64,000 nucleotides of DNA from CAVALG01 sp045576295 (GCA_045576295.1 JAZNGF010000021.1:28755-92754); one strand, 5' to 3'; counted from the first letter of the stretch, positions 33,928-41,833 are shown. Translations and numbers: made by a program. Notes: a model not told the origin generated them from the letters alone.

Positions 33928-34737
33928 ATGCAATCACCTTATGAAATCAAAAAACAAATCTGCGAAGTTGGCCACAAGCTTTACGACAAGGGCTTTGTAG
34001 CCGCAAACGACGGTAACATCTCGGTGAAGGTAAACGACAACGAGTTTTACTGCACCCCTACAGGCGTATCAAAGGGCTCGCTCACACCCGATATGATTAT
34101 CCGTATCGACGGTCAGGGCAGAAAACTTGATGGTAAGCTTAACCCGTCATCAGAAATCAAAATGCACTTACGCGTTTACAGAGAGCGCCCCGATGTTATG
34201 GCGGTAGTTCACGCTCACCCGCCCATCGCAACAGCATTCACAGTTGCAGGCGTTCCTATGAATGAGTATATTCTTCCTGAAGCAGTTCTCACAATCGGCG
34301 CTGTTCCCACCTGCGTTTACGGAACTCCTTCAACCGAAGAAATCCCCGATTCACTTGCACCCTACATCCAGAACCACGATGCATTCTTACTTAAGAACCA
34401 CGGTGCTCTTTCGGTTGGTAACACCCTTACAAAGGCACTTTTCGTAATGGAAGAGGTTGAATTCAACGCTAAAATAGCTATGTATGCTCGTCAGCTCGGC
34501 GGCATTGAAGAAATTCCTTGCGAAGAACTTGAAAAGTTAATGGAACTCCGCAAGAAGTTGAACCTCCCCGGCCGTCACCCCGGTTGCTCAAAGTGCAAGA
34601 ACCGCGGAACCGACCAGTGCCGTTGCAAAACAAACGGCTCAAGTGGCAGCTGCAGCTGTGGCCACACACATTCAGCACCTTCAACCGATATGGTTGCTGA
34701 AATAACCAGAAGAGTTATGGCAGAGCTTAGCAAATAA
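33928..34737 (+). CDS. Class II aldolase (L-fuculose/rhamnulose-1-phosphate type) with Cys-rich linker and C-terminal encapsulation peptide
   Basis: A 269-residue zinc aldolase expected to split a 6-deoxy-ketose-1-phosphate into dihydroxyacetone phosphate and lactaldehyde. Compared with E. coli FucA the key residues are in place: catalytic Glu76 ('NPSSE'), zinc ligands His95 and His97 ('VHAHPP') and His158 ('KNHGALS'). FucA ends near residue 215; here a tail continues with six Cys and two His (Cys220, 223, 231, 233, 242, 244; His246, 248) and then an amphipathic helix (253-269, 'TDMVAEITRRVMAELSK') of the type that targets enzymes into microcompartments. Similar tailed aldolases mark fucose/rhamnose-type BMC loci. 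It is the first gene of the operon. Fuculose versus rhamnulose preference cannot be read from sequence. Confidence 0.9.
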   Translation: MQSPYEIKKQICEVGHKLYDKGFVAANDGNISVKVNDNEFYCTPTGVSKGSLTPDMIIRIDGQGRKLDGKLNPSSEIKMHLRVYRERPDVMAVVHAHPPIATAFTVAGVPMNEYILPEAVLTIGAVPTCVYGTPSTEEIPDSLAPYIQNHDAFLLKNHGALSVGNTLTKALFVMEEVEFNAKIAMYARQLGGIEEIPCEELEKLMELRKKLNLPGRHPGCSKCKNRGTDQCRCKTNGSSGSCSCGHTHSAPSTDMVAEITRRVMAELSK

Positions 34738-34765
34738 TCAGTTCTAAATAAAGGAGGTCAGCGTT

Positions 34766-36214
34766 TTGATAAACTTGACCCAGTCAGACATTGAAAAAAT
34801 CGTTAAATCGGTAATTTCAGAAATGAATGGCACAGACAGTGCTGCCGATTGGAACGCTTCGAGCTACTGCGGCCGCAAATTTATCGGTGTTTATGAAGAT
34901 ATTAACGATGCGGTAGCCGCAGCAGAGCTCGGCTACAAGGCTGTTAGAGCGATGACGGTTGATCAGCGCGAAAAAATCATAACCGAAATCAGGCGTCTCA
35001 CAAGAGCCGAAGCACCCATTCTTGCAAAGATGGGCGTTGCCGAAACCAAAATGGGCAGGGTTGACCACAAAACGGCTAAACATATCCTGGTTGCCGATAA
35101 AACCCCCGGAACGGAAGACATTGTTTCGGAAGCTAAAACAGGCGATCACGGCTTAACCCTTACCGAAGCTGCTCCATTTGGTGTTGTTGGGGCTATCACT
35201 CCAAGCACCAACCCAAGCGAAACTGTTATTTGTAACAGCATTGGTATGATAGCGGCAGGAAACGGTGTTGTATTCAACCCCCACCCGGGCGCAATTGCAA
35301 CATCTAACTACGCAGTTGACCTTGTTAACCGCGCAAGCGCGGCAGCAGGCGGCCCCAAGGTTTTAGTAACCTCGGTTGTTAAGCCAACAATGGATTCGGC
35401 TGCAGTTATTCAAAAGCACCCGTCGATTAAACTGCTTGTTTGCACAGGCGGCCCAGGCGTTGTAAGGGCAGTTCTGTCCTCTGGCAAAAAGGCAATAGGC
35501 GCAGGTGCGGGTAACCCGCCCGTTATCGTTGATAACACAGCCGACATTGCTAAAGCTGCACGCGACATTATCAACGGTTGCACATTCGATAACAACCTTC
35601 CCTGCATTGCCGAAAAAGAGGTTTTCGCCTTTGCTGACATCGCCGATGAACTTATCGACGGTATGATGAAAAACGGCGCCTATATGATCGAGCGCGATGT
35701 TGCGGCAAAACTTGCCGACATTGTTCTTGTATCAAAACAGAACCCGAAAACAGGCATTACTAAAAAGATAGTTAACCGCGACTGCGTTGGCAGAGATGCA
35801 AAGGTTATCTTATCTAAGGTTGGCATTGAGGTTGATGATTCGGTTAAATGCATTATCTGCGAAACCGATTTTGATCACCCATTTGTTCAAGAAGAACTTA
35901 TGATGCCGATTCTTCCAATAGTTCGCGTAGCCGATATCGACGAAGCTATCGAGCTTGCCGTTAAGGCAGAGCACGGCAACCGCCACACAGCGCACATGCA
36001 TTCAAAGAACATTGATAATCTTTCAAGGTTCGCGCGTGCGGTTGAAACCACAATATTTGTTAAAAATGCACCGTCTTATGCGGGCATTGGCTTTGGCGGT
36101 GAAGGGCACACAACCTTCACAATCGCAGGCCCCACGGGAGAGGGGATTACCTCGGCGCGCAGCTTCACAAGGCGCCGCCGTTGCGTAATGGCCGACAGCT
36201 TCCGAATTATATAA
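34766..36214 (+). CDS. CoA-acylating propionaldehyde dehydrogenase (PduP-like)
   Basis: A 482-residue NAD-dependent enzyme turning propionaldehyde and CoA into propionyl-CoA. The first 20 residues ('LTQSDIEKIVKSVISEMN') form an amphipathic encapsulation helix, followed by a linker and the aldehyde dehydrogenase fold: 'PSTNPSETVICNSIGMI', 'FNPHPGAI', 'GGPGVVRA', and catalytic Cys280 in 'NNLPCIAEKEV'. The start is a TTG (34766), seven bases after AAGGAGGT. It sits 28 bases after the aldolase gene. It regenerates NADH consumption balance with the alcohol dehydrogenase encoded next. Confidence 0.93.
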   Translation: MINLTQSDIEKIVKSVISEMNGTDSAADWNASSYCGRKFIGVYEDINDAVAAAELGYKAVRAMTVDQREKIITEIRRLTRAEAPILAKMGVAETKMGRVDHKTAKHILVADKTPGTEDIVSEAKTGDHGLTLTEAAPFGVVGAITPSTNPSETVICNSIGMIAAGNGVVFNPHPGAIATSNYAVDLVNRASAAAGGPKVLVTSVVKPTMDSAAVIQKHPSIKLLVCTGGPGVVRAVLSSGKKAIGAGAGNPPVIVDNTADIAKAARDIINGCTFDNNLPCIAEKEVFAFADIADELIDGMMKNGAYMIERDVAAKLADIVLVSKQNPKTGITKKIVNRDCVGRDAKVILSKVGIEVDDSVKCIICETDFDHPFVQEELMMPILPIVRVADIDEAIELAVKAEHGNRHTAHMHSKNIDNLSRFARAVETTIFVKNAPSYAGIGFGGEGHTTFTIAGPTGEGITSARSFTRRRRCVMADSFRII

Positions 36215-36245
36215 CATTAAATTATTAAAAAAGGAGGAATGACCG

Positions 36246-37448
36246 ATGGAATTATCAGCAGCTCAGGTTGAAAGCATTGTTAGAAAAATCGTTGGCCAAA
36301 TGAGCGGCTCAACCGGCAGCGCAGCCGGTAACATTCCTGCAACGGCAAAGGTGGCAATGCTTACTTCAAAGCAAAACATTGAAGTTAAGGAATTCCCCAT
36401 GCCCCAGCTTGGCGATGATGACATTCTCGTTAAGGTTGAAGGCTGCGGCGTTTGCGGAACTGATGTTCATGAATGGAAGGGCGACCCGTTCGGCCTTATT
36501 CCTGTAGTTTTAGGCCATGAGGGAACAGGCGAAATTGTTTACCTTGGCAAAAACATTAAATGCGATACCGCAGGCACACCTTTAAAGGTTGGCGATAAGC
36601 TTGTAACTTCGGTTATAAGCTGTGGCGAATGCGGCATCTGCCGTATGCAGCCGGCTCACACCAATCTTTGCGATAAGCAGGGCGTTTTCGGCCTTATAGG
36701 CCATAACGATGAACAGCCGCTTAACGGTTGGTTTGCCGATTATATGATTATTCGCGGTAAAGGCGCTACATACTTCCAGGTTAACGAGCTCGATTTACAG
36801 GAAAGAATGCTGTTAGAGCTTGCAACCGTTTGTGTTCACGCGCTCGACCGTGCTAAAACAACAGGTCTTATTAACTTTAACTCAAAGGTTGTTATTCAGG
36901 GTTGCGGCCCCGTTGGCCTTGTTCAGATCGCTGTTCTTCGTGCGGCAGGTGTTAACCACATTATTGCAATCGACGGCAACGCTTCCCGCCTTGAAATGGC
37001 TAAGAAACTCGGTGCTAAAACAACAATTAATTTCCGCGAGGTTACAGAACTTGCCGACCGTGTTGCGATTGTTAAAAATCTTTCGCTTGGCGGTTTAGGC
37101 GCAGATTTCGCCTTCCAGTGCACAGGCGCACCAATGGCCGCAAAGGATATTTACGAATACATCCGTCGCGGTGGCGGTTTATGCGAAATGGGCTTCTTTG
37201 TAAACAACGGCTCATACGAAGTTAACCCGCACTTTGCAATGTGCAACAAGGAAATCAACCTTGTAGGCTCATGGGACTACAGCGCAGAAGACTACCCAAC
37301 AACCGTTGCATTCTTAAAGCAGGCAAGAGAGATGAACATTCCTATTAAGGAACTCATCACTCACAGCTTCCCGCTTAACAAGATGAACGAAGCTATGGAA
37401 GTTAACGTTTCACAGCAGGGTATCAAAATCTGCTATATTGCCGATTAG
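36246..37448 (+). CDS. Zinc-containing alcohol dehydrogenase with N-terminal encapsulation peptide
   Basis: A 400-residue medium-chain alcohol dehydrogenase. Residues 2-20 ('LSAAQVESIVRKIVGQM') are an amphipathic targeting helix, then a Gly/Ser-rich linker, then the catalytic domain: 'GCGVCGTDVHEWKG' (catalytic zinc Cys), 'LGHEGTGEIV', structural-zinc cysteines in 'SCGECGICRMQPAHTNLC', and NAD(H) loop 'IQGCGPVGLVQ'. In diol-degrading BMCs an alcohol dehydrogenase recycles NADH by reducing propionaldehyde to propanol; it might also reduce lactaldehyde to 1,2-propanediol. Most Pdu systems use an iron-type PduQ, so a zinc-type enzyme is a variation. RBS AAAGGAGGA. Confidence 0.9.
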   Translation: MELSAAQVESIVRKIVGQMSGSTGSAAGNIPATAKVAMLTSKQNIEVKEFPMPQLGDDDILVKVEGCGVCGTDVHEWKGDPFGLIPVVLGHEGTGEIVYLGKNIKCDTAGTPLKVGDKLVTSVISCGECGICRMQPAHTNLCDKQGVFGLIGHNDEQPLNGWFADYMIIRGKGATYFQVNELDLQERMLLELATVCVHALDRAKTTGLINFNSKVVIQGCGPVGLVQIAVLRAAGVNHIIAIDGNASRLEMAKKLGAKTTINFREVTELADRVAIVKNLSLGGLGADFAFQCTGAPMAAKDIYEYIRRGGGLCEMGFFVNNGSYEVNPHFAMCNKEINLVGSWDYSAEDYPTTVAFLKQAREMNIPIKELITHSFPLNKMNEAMEVNVSQQGIKICYIAD

Positions 37449-37462
37449 TCGAGGTGTAACAA

Positions 37463-37795
37463 ATGGCACTTGGAATGATTGAAGTATATGGCTTCACAAC
37501 TTCTATAGTGGTTGCCGACAAAATGGCAAAGGCCGCTAATGTAAAGATAGTTGCCATTGACAAAAACAAGCCTGCAAACGGCGATTCAGCCGAGGTTCCG
37601 CTTGTAATGGCAATCAAGGCAGAAGGCGAAGCCGCCGAAGTAGAGGCCGCAGTTGAAGCGGGCATCGAAGAGGCAAAAAAACGCAACCTTTACATCACCC
37701 ACAAGGTGATTTCAAGGCAGTCGGAGGATATTGAGTGGTTTGCACAGCTTAATGTTCTTGGGCGAGATAAATTAAGAAATAACAACACTAAATAA
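37463..37795 (+). CDS. BMC-H shell protein, divergent, with extended pore loop
   Basis: A 110-residue single BMC-domain protein: 'ALGMIEVYGFTTSIVVADKM' and 'AKAANVKIVAID' are the standard opening, and 'AAVEAGIEEAKKR' the C-terminal helix. The loop that forms the central pore reads 'KNKPANGDSAEVPLV' and is longer than in PduA-type proteins, so this hexamer may have a different pore. The last 25 residues ('QSEDIEWFAQLNVLGRDKLR') extend beyond the minimal fold. It begins 14 bases after the alcohol dehydrogenase gene with GAGGTG as RBS. Confidence 0.85.
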   Translation: MALGMIEVYGFTTSIVVADKMAKAANVKIVAIDKNKPANGDSAEVPLVMAIKAEGEAAEVEAAVEAGIEEAKKRNLYITHKVISRQSEDIEWFAQLNVLGRDKLRNNNTK

Positions 37796-37818
37796 ATTAA
37801 GTAAAGGGGTAATTTAAA

Positions 37819-38094
37819 ATGTTAGAAGCTTTAGGTATGGTAGAAACAAGAGGTCTTGTTGCAGCAATCGAAGCAGCAGATGCAATGGTAAAGGCAGCAA
37901 ACGTAGTACTCGTTGGCTCGGAGAAGATCGGTAGCGGACTTGTAAGCGTTATGGTTCGCGGCGACGTTGGCGCTGTTAAGGCTGCTGTTGAAGCAGGCGG
38001 CGCAGCTGCTGGCTCACTGGGTGAAGTAGTAGCTACACACGTAATCCCCAGACCGCACGCAGACGTTGAAAAGCTTTTACCCACAATCGACTAA
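37819..38094 (+). CDS. BMC-H shell protein, PduA-type, copy 1
   Basis: A 91-residue hexamer-forming shell protein. The sequence 'ALGMVETRGLVAAIEAADAM', the pore loop 'EKIGSGLVSVMV' and the end 'HVIPRPHADVEKLLP' are almost canonical for PduA/EutM. The GSG pore should pass small polar metabolites such as diols. It differs from the copy at 38457 only at its ends (an extra Leu after Met, and 'TID' in place of 'AIK'), yet the DNA carries several synonymous changes. RBS AAAGGGG. It should be a main facet component. Confidence 0.96.
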   Translation: MLEALGMVETRGLVAAIEAADAMVKAANVVLVGSEKIGSGLVSVMVRGDVGAVKAAVEAGGAAAGSLGEVVATHVIPRPHADVEKLLPTID

Positions 38095-38115
38095 TCTAAG
38101 TAAGGCCGGTGCGAT

Positions 38116-38391
38116 ATGGAAAAGGCAATAGCACTGCTTGAAGTTCAAGCTATGGTTGCCGCCATTGCCGGATTAGATGCAATGGTTAAGGCGGCCGATG
38201 TAAAGTTAATACATGTGGAAAAACGCCTTGGCGGAAGGCTCGTAACGGTTGTTGTTGAAGGCACCGTTTCGGCGGTTACAGCGGCTCTTGAAGCAGGAGC
38301 TGCCGCAGCAGGTGAGGTTGGCAATGTTAAATGTAAAGAAGTAATTGCCCGCCCCCACCCCGACATTATGGCATTTTTACACACAAATTAG
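38116..38391 (+). CDS. BMC-H shell protein with altered pore (LGGR)
   Basis: A 91-residue BMC-H protein with the usual fold ('IALLEVQAMVAAIAGLDAMV', 'AALEAGAAAAGEVG', 'EVIARPHPDIMAFL'). The pore loop reads 'EKRLGGRLVTVVV': the Gly-Ser-Gly of its neighbours is replaced by Gly-Gly-Arg, placing six Arg side chains near the pore of a hexamer. That could favour anionic molecules such as phosphates or CoA parts. It lies between the two nearly identical PduA-type genes. Confidence 0.93.
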   Translation: MEKAIALLEVQAMVAAIAGLDAMVKAADVKLIHVEKRLGGRLVTVVVEGTVSAVTAALEAGAAAAGEVGNVKCKEVIARPHPDIMAFLHTN

Positions 38392-38456
38392 TTATCTCGT
38401 GCGGATTTCCGCCGAATATAAACACACAATCAATCAATTAACAGGAGGATTTTACA

Positions 38457-38729
38457 ATGGAAGCTTTAGGTATGGTTGAAACCAGAGGTCTTGTTGCTGC
38501 AATCGAAGCAGCAGATGCAATGGTAAAGGCTGCAAACGTAGTGCTCGTTGGCTCTGAGAAAATCGGTAGCGGACTTGTAAGCGTTATGGTTCGTGGCGAC
38601 GTTGGCGCTGTTAAGGCTGCTGTTGAAGCAGGCGGCGCAGCTGCTGGTTCACTCGGCGAAGTTGTTGCTACACACGTAATTCCGAGACCTCATGCAGATG
38701 TTGAAAAACTTTTGCCCGCAATTAAATAA
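38457..38729 (+). CDS. BMC-H shell protein, PduA-type, copy 2
   Basis: A 90-residue PduA/EutM-type protein identical to the product of 37819-38094 from 'EALGMVETRG' through 'VEKLLP', differing only at the two ends. RBS is AGGAGGA, stronger than that of copy 1. It is followed by a 235-base gap with several stable hairpins, which suggests that the mRNA 3' to this gene is processed or that downstream expression is lowered relative to this highly needed shell protein. Confidence 0.96.
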   Translation: MEALGMVETRGLVAAIEAADAMVKAANVVLVGSEKIGSGLVSVMVRGDVGAVKAAVEAGGAAAGSLGEVVATHVIPRPHADVEKLLPAIK

Positions 38730-38750
38730 TTCCCGTTAATAGTTATCTTT

Positions 38751-38858
38751 GTGGGGGTGAACAATCTCACCCCCACACGGGGGTTATCCCCAAGTGTTTT
38801 GTGCCGCAAATTTGGCGGCGGCTATAAAATCTGCCAAGCGGCGCTTTCGCGGCAGATT
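38751..38858 (+). promoter_or_regulatory. Cluster of intercistronic hairpins after the shell genes
   Basis: Within a gap of 235 bases: a perfect ten-base stem GTGGGGGTGA/TCACCCCCAC (38751-38760 with 38767-38776), a small GGGG/CCCC hairpin, GCCGC/GGCGGC (around 38803-38818), and AATCTGCC/GGCAGATT (38828-38835 with 38851-38858). None is followed by a T-run, so they look like RNA-stabilising or processing structures and not simple terminators. A weak promoter for downstream genes in 38860-38930 is possible but I see no clear boxes. Confidence 0.6.
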
Positions 38859-38964
38859 AAATAAGAATTTTAAAGCGCAACCTTAAAGTCGAAATTTCTG
38901 TTCAATTAAGAATTTTTATATAGATTATTAATGAAGGAGCTGTGAGGGCGAAACGCCCCCGCTT

Positions 38965-39618
38965 GTGAAAAGTATGGATTACAGCAGTGAAATGATAACC
39001 AAAGCGGTTATGAAGGTGTTATCTCAAATGGGCGATTCTGCTTCTGAGGGTGGCATTCCCATTGGCATATCCAACCGCCACATTCATTTATCAGAGCAGG
39101 ATGTTGAAAGGCTGTTCGGCAAGGGCTATAAGCTCCAGCCGCTGAAAGATCTTTCGCAGCCGGGGCAGTATGCTTGTAAAGAAACACTTACAATCATAGG
39201 CCCTTCACTCAGGCCAATTGAAAAGGTTAGGGTTTTAGGCCCTGCAAGAAAGCTCACCCAGGTTGAGATTTCTAAAACCGATTCATTCACATTAAAGGTT
39301 AAGCCGCCTGTAAGGCCTTCGGGCGAAACAGCAGGCTGCCCCGCCCTTACAATAGCAGGCCCGTGCGGAGTTATAACCGTGCCCGAATGCTGCATTATCG
39401 CCAACCGCCATATACATATGAGCCCCGATGATGCCGCGCGTTTCGGCGTGAAAGACGGCGACTATGTTACAATCGACGCATTTGGCGAGCGCAAAACCCG
39501 TTGGTATGACGTTCAGGTTAGGGTTCACAAAGATTTCCGCCTTGAAATGCACGTTGACACCGACGACGCAAACGCAGTTGGCCTTAAAAACGGCAGCCTC
39601 GTTAAAATTGCAGAGTAA
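38965..39618 (+). CDS. pduL: Phosphate propanoyltransferase PduL with encapsulation peptide
   Basis: A zinc enzyme of about 217 residues that exchanges CoA of propionyl-CoA for phosphate, giving propionyl phosphate and recycling CoA inside the shell. An amphipathic N-terminal helix ('YSSEMITKAVMKVLSQMG') is followed by two PduL repeats, each with a metal-binding His motif, 'ISNRHIHLSEQD' and 'IANRHIHMSPDDA'. Start is GTG at 38965 or ATG at 38974. The only good Shine-Dalgarno, AAGGAG (38934-38939), is too far away by line, but a GGGCG-AAA-CGCCC hairpin (38946-38958) lies between and could bring it close. No stop-free ATG exists further upstream. Confidence 0.92.
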   Translation: MKSMDYSSEMITKAVMKVLSQMGDSASEGGIPIGISNRHIHLSEQDVERLFGKGYKLQPLKDLSQPGQYACKETLTIIGPSLRPIEKVRVLGPARKLTQVEISKTDSFTLKVKPPVRPSGETAGCPALTIAGPCGVITVPECCIIANRHIHMSPDDAARFGVKDGDYVTIDAFGERKTRWYDVQVRVHKDFRLEMHVDTDDANAVGLKNGSLVKIAE

Positions 39619-39639
39619 TTTTTAGGAGAAACGATACTT

Positions 39640-39888
39640 ATGATGATTGGTAAAATAGTGGGAACCATTGTTTCAACAAGAAAGCAGGAATCACTCGTAG
39701 GTTCAAAATTTATGGAAGTTAATGTTATCGAAAACGGCCAAAGCACCGATAAATACCTTATCGCGGTTGACAGTGTAGGCGCCGGTATTGGTGAAACTGT
39801 GCTTATAACAACGGGTAGCAGCGCGCGCCTTGCGCTTAAAAACACATCAAGCCCGGTTGACGCTGTTATTGTTGGTATAGTTGACTGA
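39640..39888 (+). CDS. EutN/CcmL-type BMC vertex protein (BMC-P)
   Basis: An 82-residue protein forming pentamers that cap the vertices of the shell. The pattern 'IGKIVGTIVSTRKQESLVGS', 'VDSVGAGIGETVLITTGSSA' and 'DAVIVGIVD' is typical of the family. Only one BMC-P gene is present, which is enough to close an icosahedral shell. RBS TAGGAG. It sits between pduL and the pduS-like gene. Confidence 0.96.
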   Translation: MMIGKIVGTIVSTRKQESLVGSKFMEVNVIENGQSTDKYLIAVDSVGAGIGETVLITTGSSARLALKNTSSPVDAVIVGIVD

Positions 39889-39915
39889 TACATTTTAGTT
39901 TTGGAGTTTTAATTT

Positions 39916-41241
39916 ATGAGTGATATTAAATCATTATTACAAGAAGGCGGTATAGTCGGCGCTGGTGGCGCGGGCTTCCCTTCGTATGCAAAAATAGCAG
40001 AAGGCGCAAACCTTCTCATTATAAACGGCGCCGAATGCGAACCCCTTATTTATACCGACCTGCATTTGTTAAAAGATCACCTTCAAACAGTTATCGACGG
40101 TATAAATGTCATACTCGACGGCGCAGGCATTGAAAAATGCTACATAGCCGTTAAAAACCACACCGCCGAAAGGCTTGGAATGTCTGACTGGCAGCCGTTA
40201 ACCGAACGAATCAGGGTTCGCACCTTGCCCGATGCCTACCCAATGGGCGACGAAATCAATATGATCTATGAAGTTACAGGCAAGGTAGTAGCCCCGGGCG
40301 CACTTCCAATAACGCTTGGCATTATAGTTTATAACGTTGAAACCGTTTATAATGCGGCACGAGCTTGTAAGGGAATGCCGCTAACCGAAAAATGGCTCAC
40401 AGTTGGCGGCGATATAAAGAACCGTAAGGTTCTCAGAGTTCCGGTTGGTATGCGCATTAGAGAGCTTTTTGAAAAGCTCGGCGTTACAGTGCCCTCAACC
40501 CACGTGGTTATCGACGGCGGCCCTTCAATGGGCAAGGTTATTAACCATAACTCGGCGGTAATCACAAAAACCACAAAATCACTTTTAATTTTACCAAAGG
40601 ATATTCCTGCTGTTCGCGGCAAGATTAGCCCATTTGAAATTCATTCAACCCGTGCTTCAAGCAACTGCTGCCAGTGCACAAGGTGCACCGATATGTGCCC
40701 GCGCGCACTGCTTGGCTACCCGCTTGAACCGCACAGGCTTGTTAGAACGGTAACATCGGTTGCCGAAGAAAACCCCGAAATAATTAAAACCGCTTCACTT
40801 TGCTGCGGCTGCGGCATATGCGAAATTGCCGCCTGCTGCCAGGCTATATCGCCTAAAGCGGTTATTGATAACCTTAAAGGCGTGCTTGCAAAGAACAAAA
40901 TGAGATACACAAGCAACGAAACCCCAAAGGTGAGCGAGCACCGCGATTATAGGCTTGTTCCAAGTGAACGCTGGAAGATGATGCTCGGTGTTCATAAAAT
41001 GGATGATATGCCCGAGTTCACAAACAAAAAACTCGGCACTTCCCATGTAGAGCTTTTACTTCGCCAAAACATTGGCGCACCGGTTACACCTACTGTTAAA
41101 GTGGGCGATAAGGTTAGCGAAGGCCAGGTTATAGGCACGTGCGACGGCGGACTGTATGTTCCGCTTCACGCTTCGGTCTCGGGCGAGGTTACAGCAGTTG
41201 ACAGCACCAAAATTATAATCGAAAGTACGGAGGCACGATAA
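39916..41241 (+). CDS. PduS/RnfC-like flavo-iron-sulfur protein
   Basis: A 441-residue redox protein. The N-terminus has the Gly-rich FMN/NADH site 'GGIVGAGGAGFPSYAKI' with 'INGAECEPLIYTD'; an SLBB-type region follows; the centre has two [4Fe-4S] motifs, 'CCQCTRCTDMCPRA' and 'CCGCGICEIAACCQA'; the C-terminus is a barrel-sandwich domain ('VGDKVSEGQVIGTCDGGLYV'). In B12-type Pdu systems PduS reduces cobalamin, but here the dehydratase is B12-independent, so electron delivery to the radical activase or NADH re-oxidation is more likely. It overlaps the PduT-like gene by one base, matching the known PduS-PduT pairing. Confidence 0.9.
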   Translation: MSDIKSLLQEGGIVGAGGAGFPSYAKIAEGANLLIINGAECEPLIYTDLHLLKDHLQTVIDGINVILDGAGIEKCYIAVKNHTAERLGMSDWQPLTERIRVRTLPDAYPMGDEINMIYEVTGKVVAPGALPITLGIIVYNVETVYNAARACKGMPLTEKWLTVGGDIKNRKVLRVPVGMRIRELFEKLGVTVPSTHVVIDGGPSMGKVINHNSAVITKTTKSLLILPKDIPAVRGKISPFEIHSTRASSNCCQCTRCTDMCPRALLGYPLEPHRLVRTVTSVAEENPEIIKTASLCCGCGICEIAACCQAISPKAVIDNLKGVLAKNKMRYTSNETPKVSEHRDYRLVPSERWKMMLGVHKMDDMPEFTNKKLGTSHVELLLRQNIGAPVTPTVKVGDKVSEGQVIGTCDGGLYVPLHASVSGEVTAVDSTKIIIESTEAR

Positions 41242-41786
41242 TGTATAACGCAGTTGGAATAATCGAACTTAAAAGCATTGCAAAGGGCATAGAAGCGTGC
41301 GATGCCGCCCTTAAATCGGCAGGCATCCGCCTTATAACTGCGCATCCTGCATGCCCCGGAAAATATGAAATTATCATCACAGGCTCAATTTCTAATGTAA
41401 CAGCCGCAATTGATCACGTTAAAAACTTCTTTGCAACCTATATTATCGATGATTCGGTTATGGGAAGAATTGATCAATCGGTTATCACCGCCCTTTTCGG
41501 AACGGGCGAAGCCGAGCGCAAAGGCTCGCTTGGAATAATCGAAACATTTTCTGCCGCATCTGCAATTAAGGCAGCCGATATTGCGGTTAAAACCGCTAAG
41601 GTTGCACTTTACGATGTTCGCGTTTCGCGCGGTATGGGCGGCAAGGGCATTGTTTTAATCACAGGCGACGTTGGCGATGTAACGGCCGCTGTTGAGGCTG
41701 GCGCTAACCACGCGCAGTCGGTTGGGCTTCTTAACACTTCAAGCGTTATCCCAGCCCCTCACGAAGAACTTTGGGAGCAGATGTAG
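41241..41786 (+). CDS. PduT-like tandem BMC shell protein (BMC-T) with Fe-S pore cysteine
   Basis: A 181-residue protein with two BMC domains (about 3-90 and 95-181), forming pseudohexameric trimers. The first domain has Cys38 in 'HPACPGKYEI', the exact place and context where Salmonella PduT carries the cysteine that ligates a [4Fe-4S] cluster in the trimer pore. It ends with 'SSVIPAPHEELWEQM', also PduT-like. The one-base overlap with the PduS-like gene supports an electron conduit across the shell. Confidence 0.93.
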   Translation: MYNAVGIIELKSIAKGIEACDAALKSAGIRLITAHPACPGKYEIIITGSISNVTAAIDHVKNFFATYIIDDSVMGRIDQSVITALFGTGEAERKGSLGIIETFSAASAIKAADIAVKTAKVALYDVRVSRGMGGKGIVLITGDVGDVTAAVEAGANHAQSVGLLNTSSVIPAPHEELWEQM

Positions 41787-41833
41787 TTTTATTTTACCAC
41801 GCGCACTTTATTTTTAAATAAAGGAGAATACCA

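Noticed and set aside
34262..34447. Small overlapping frame inside the aldolase gene
   Set aside because: Out-of-frame shadow without RBS or recognisable domain, like most other short frames overlapping real genes here.
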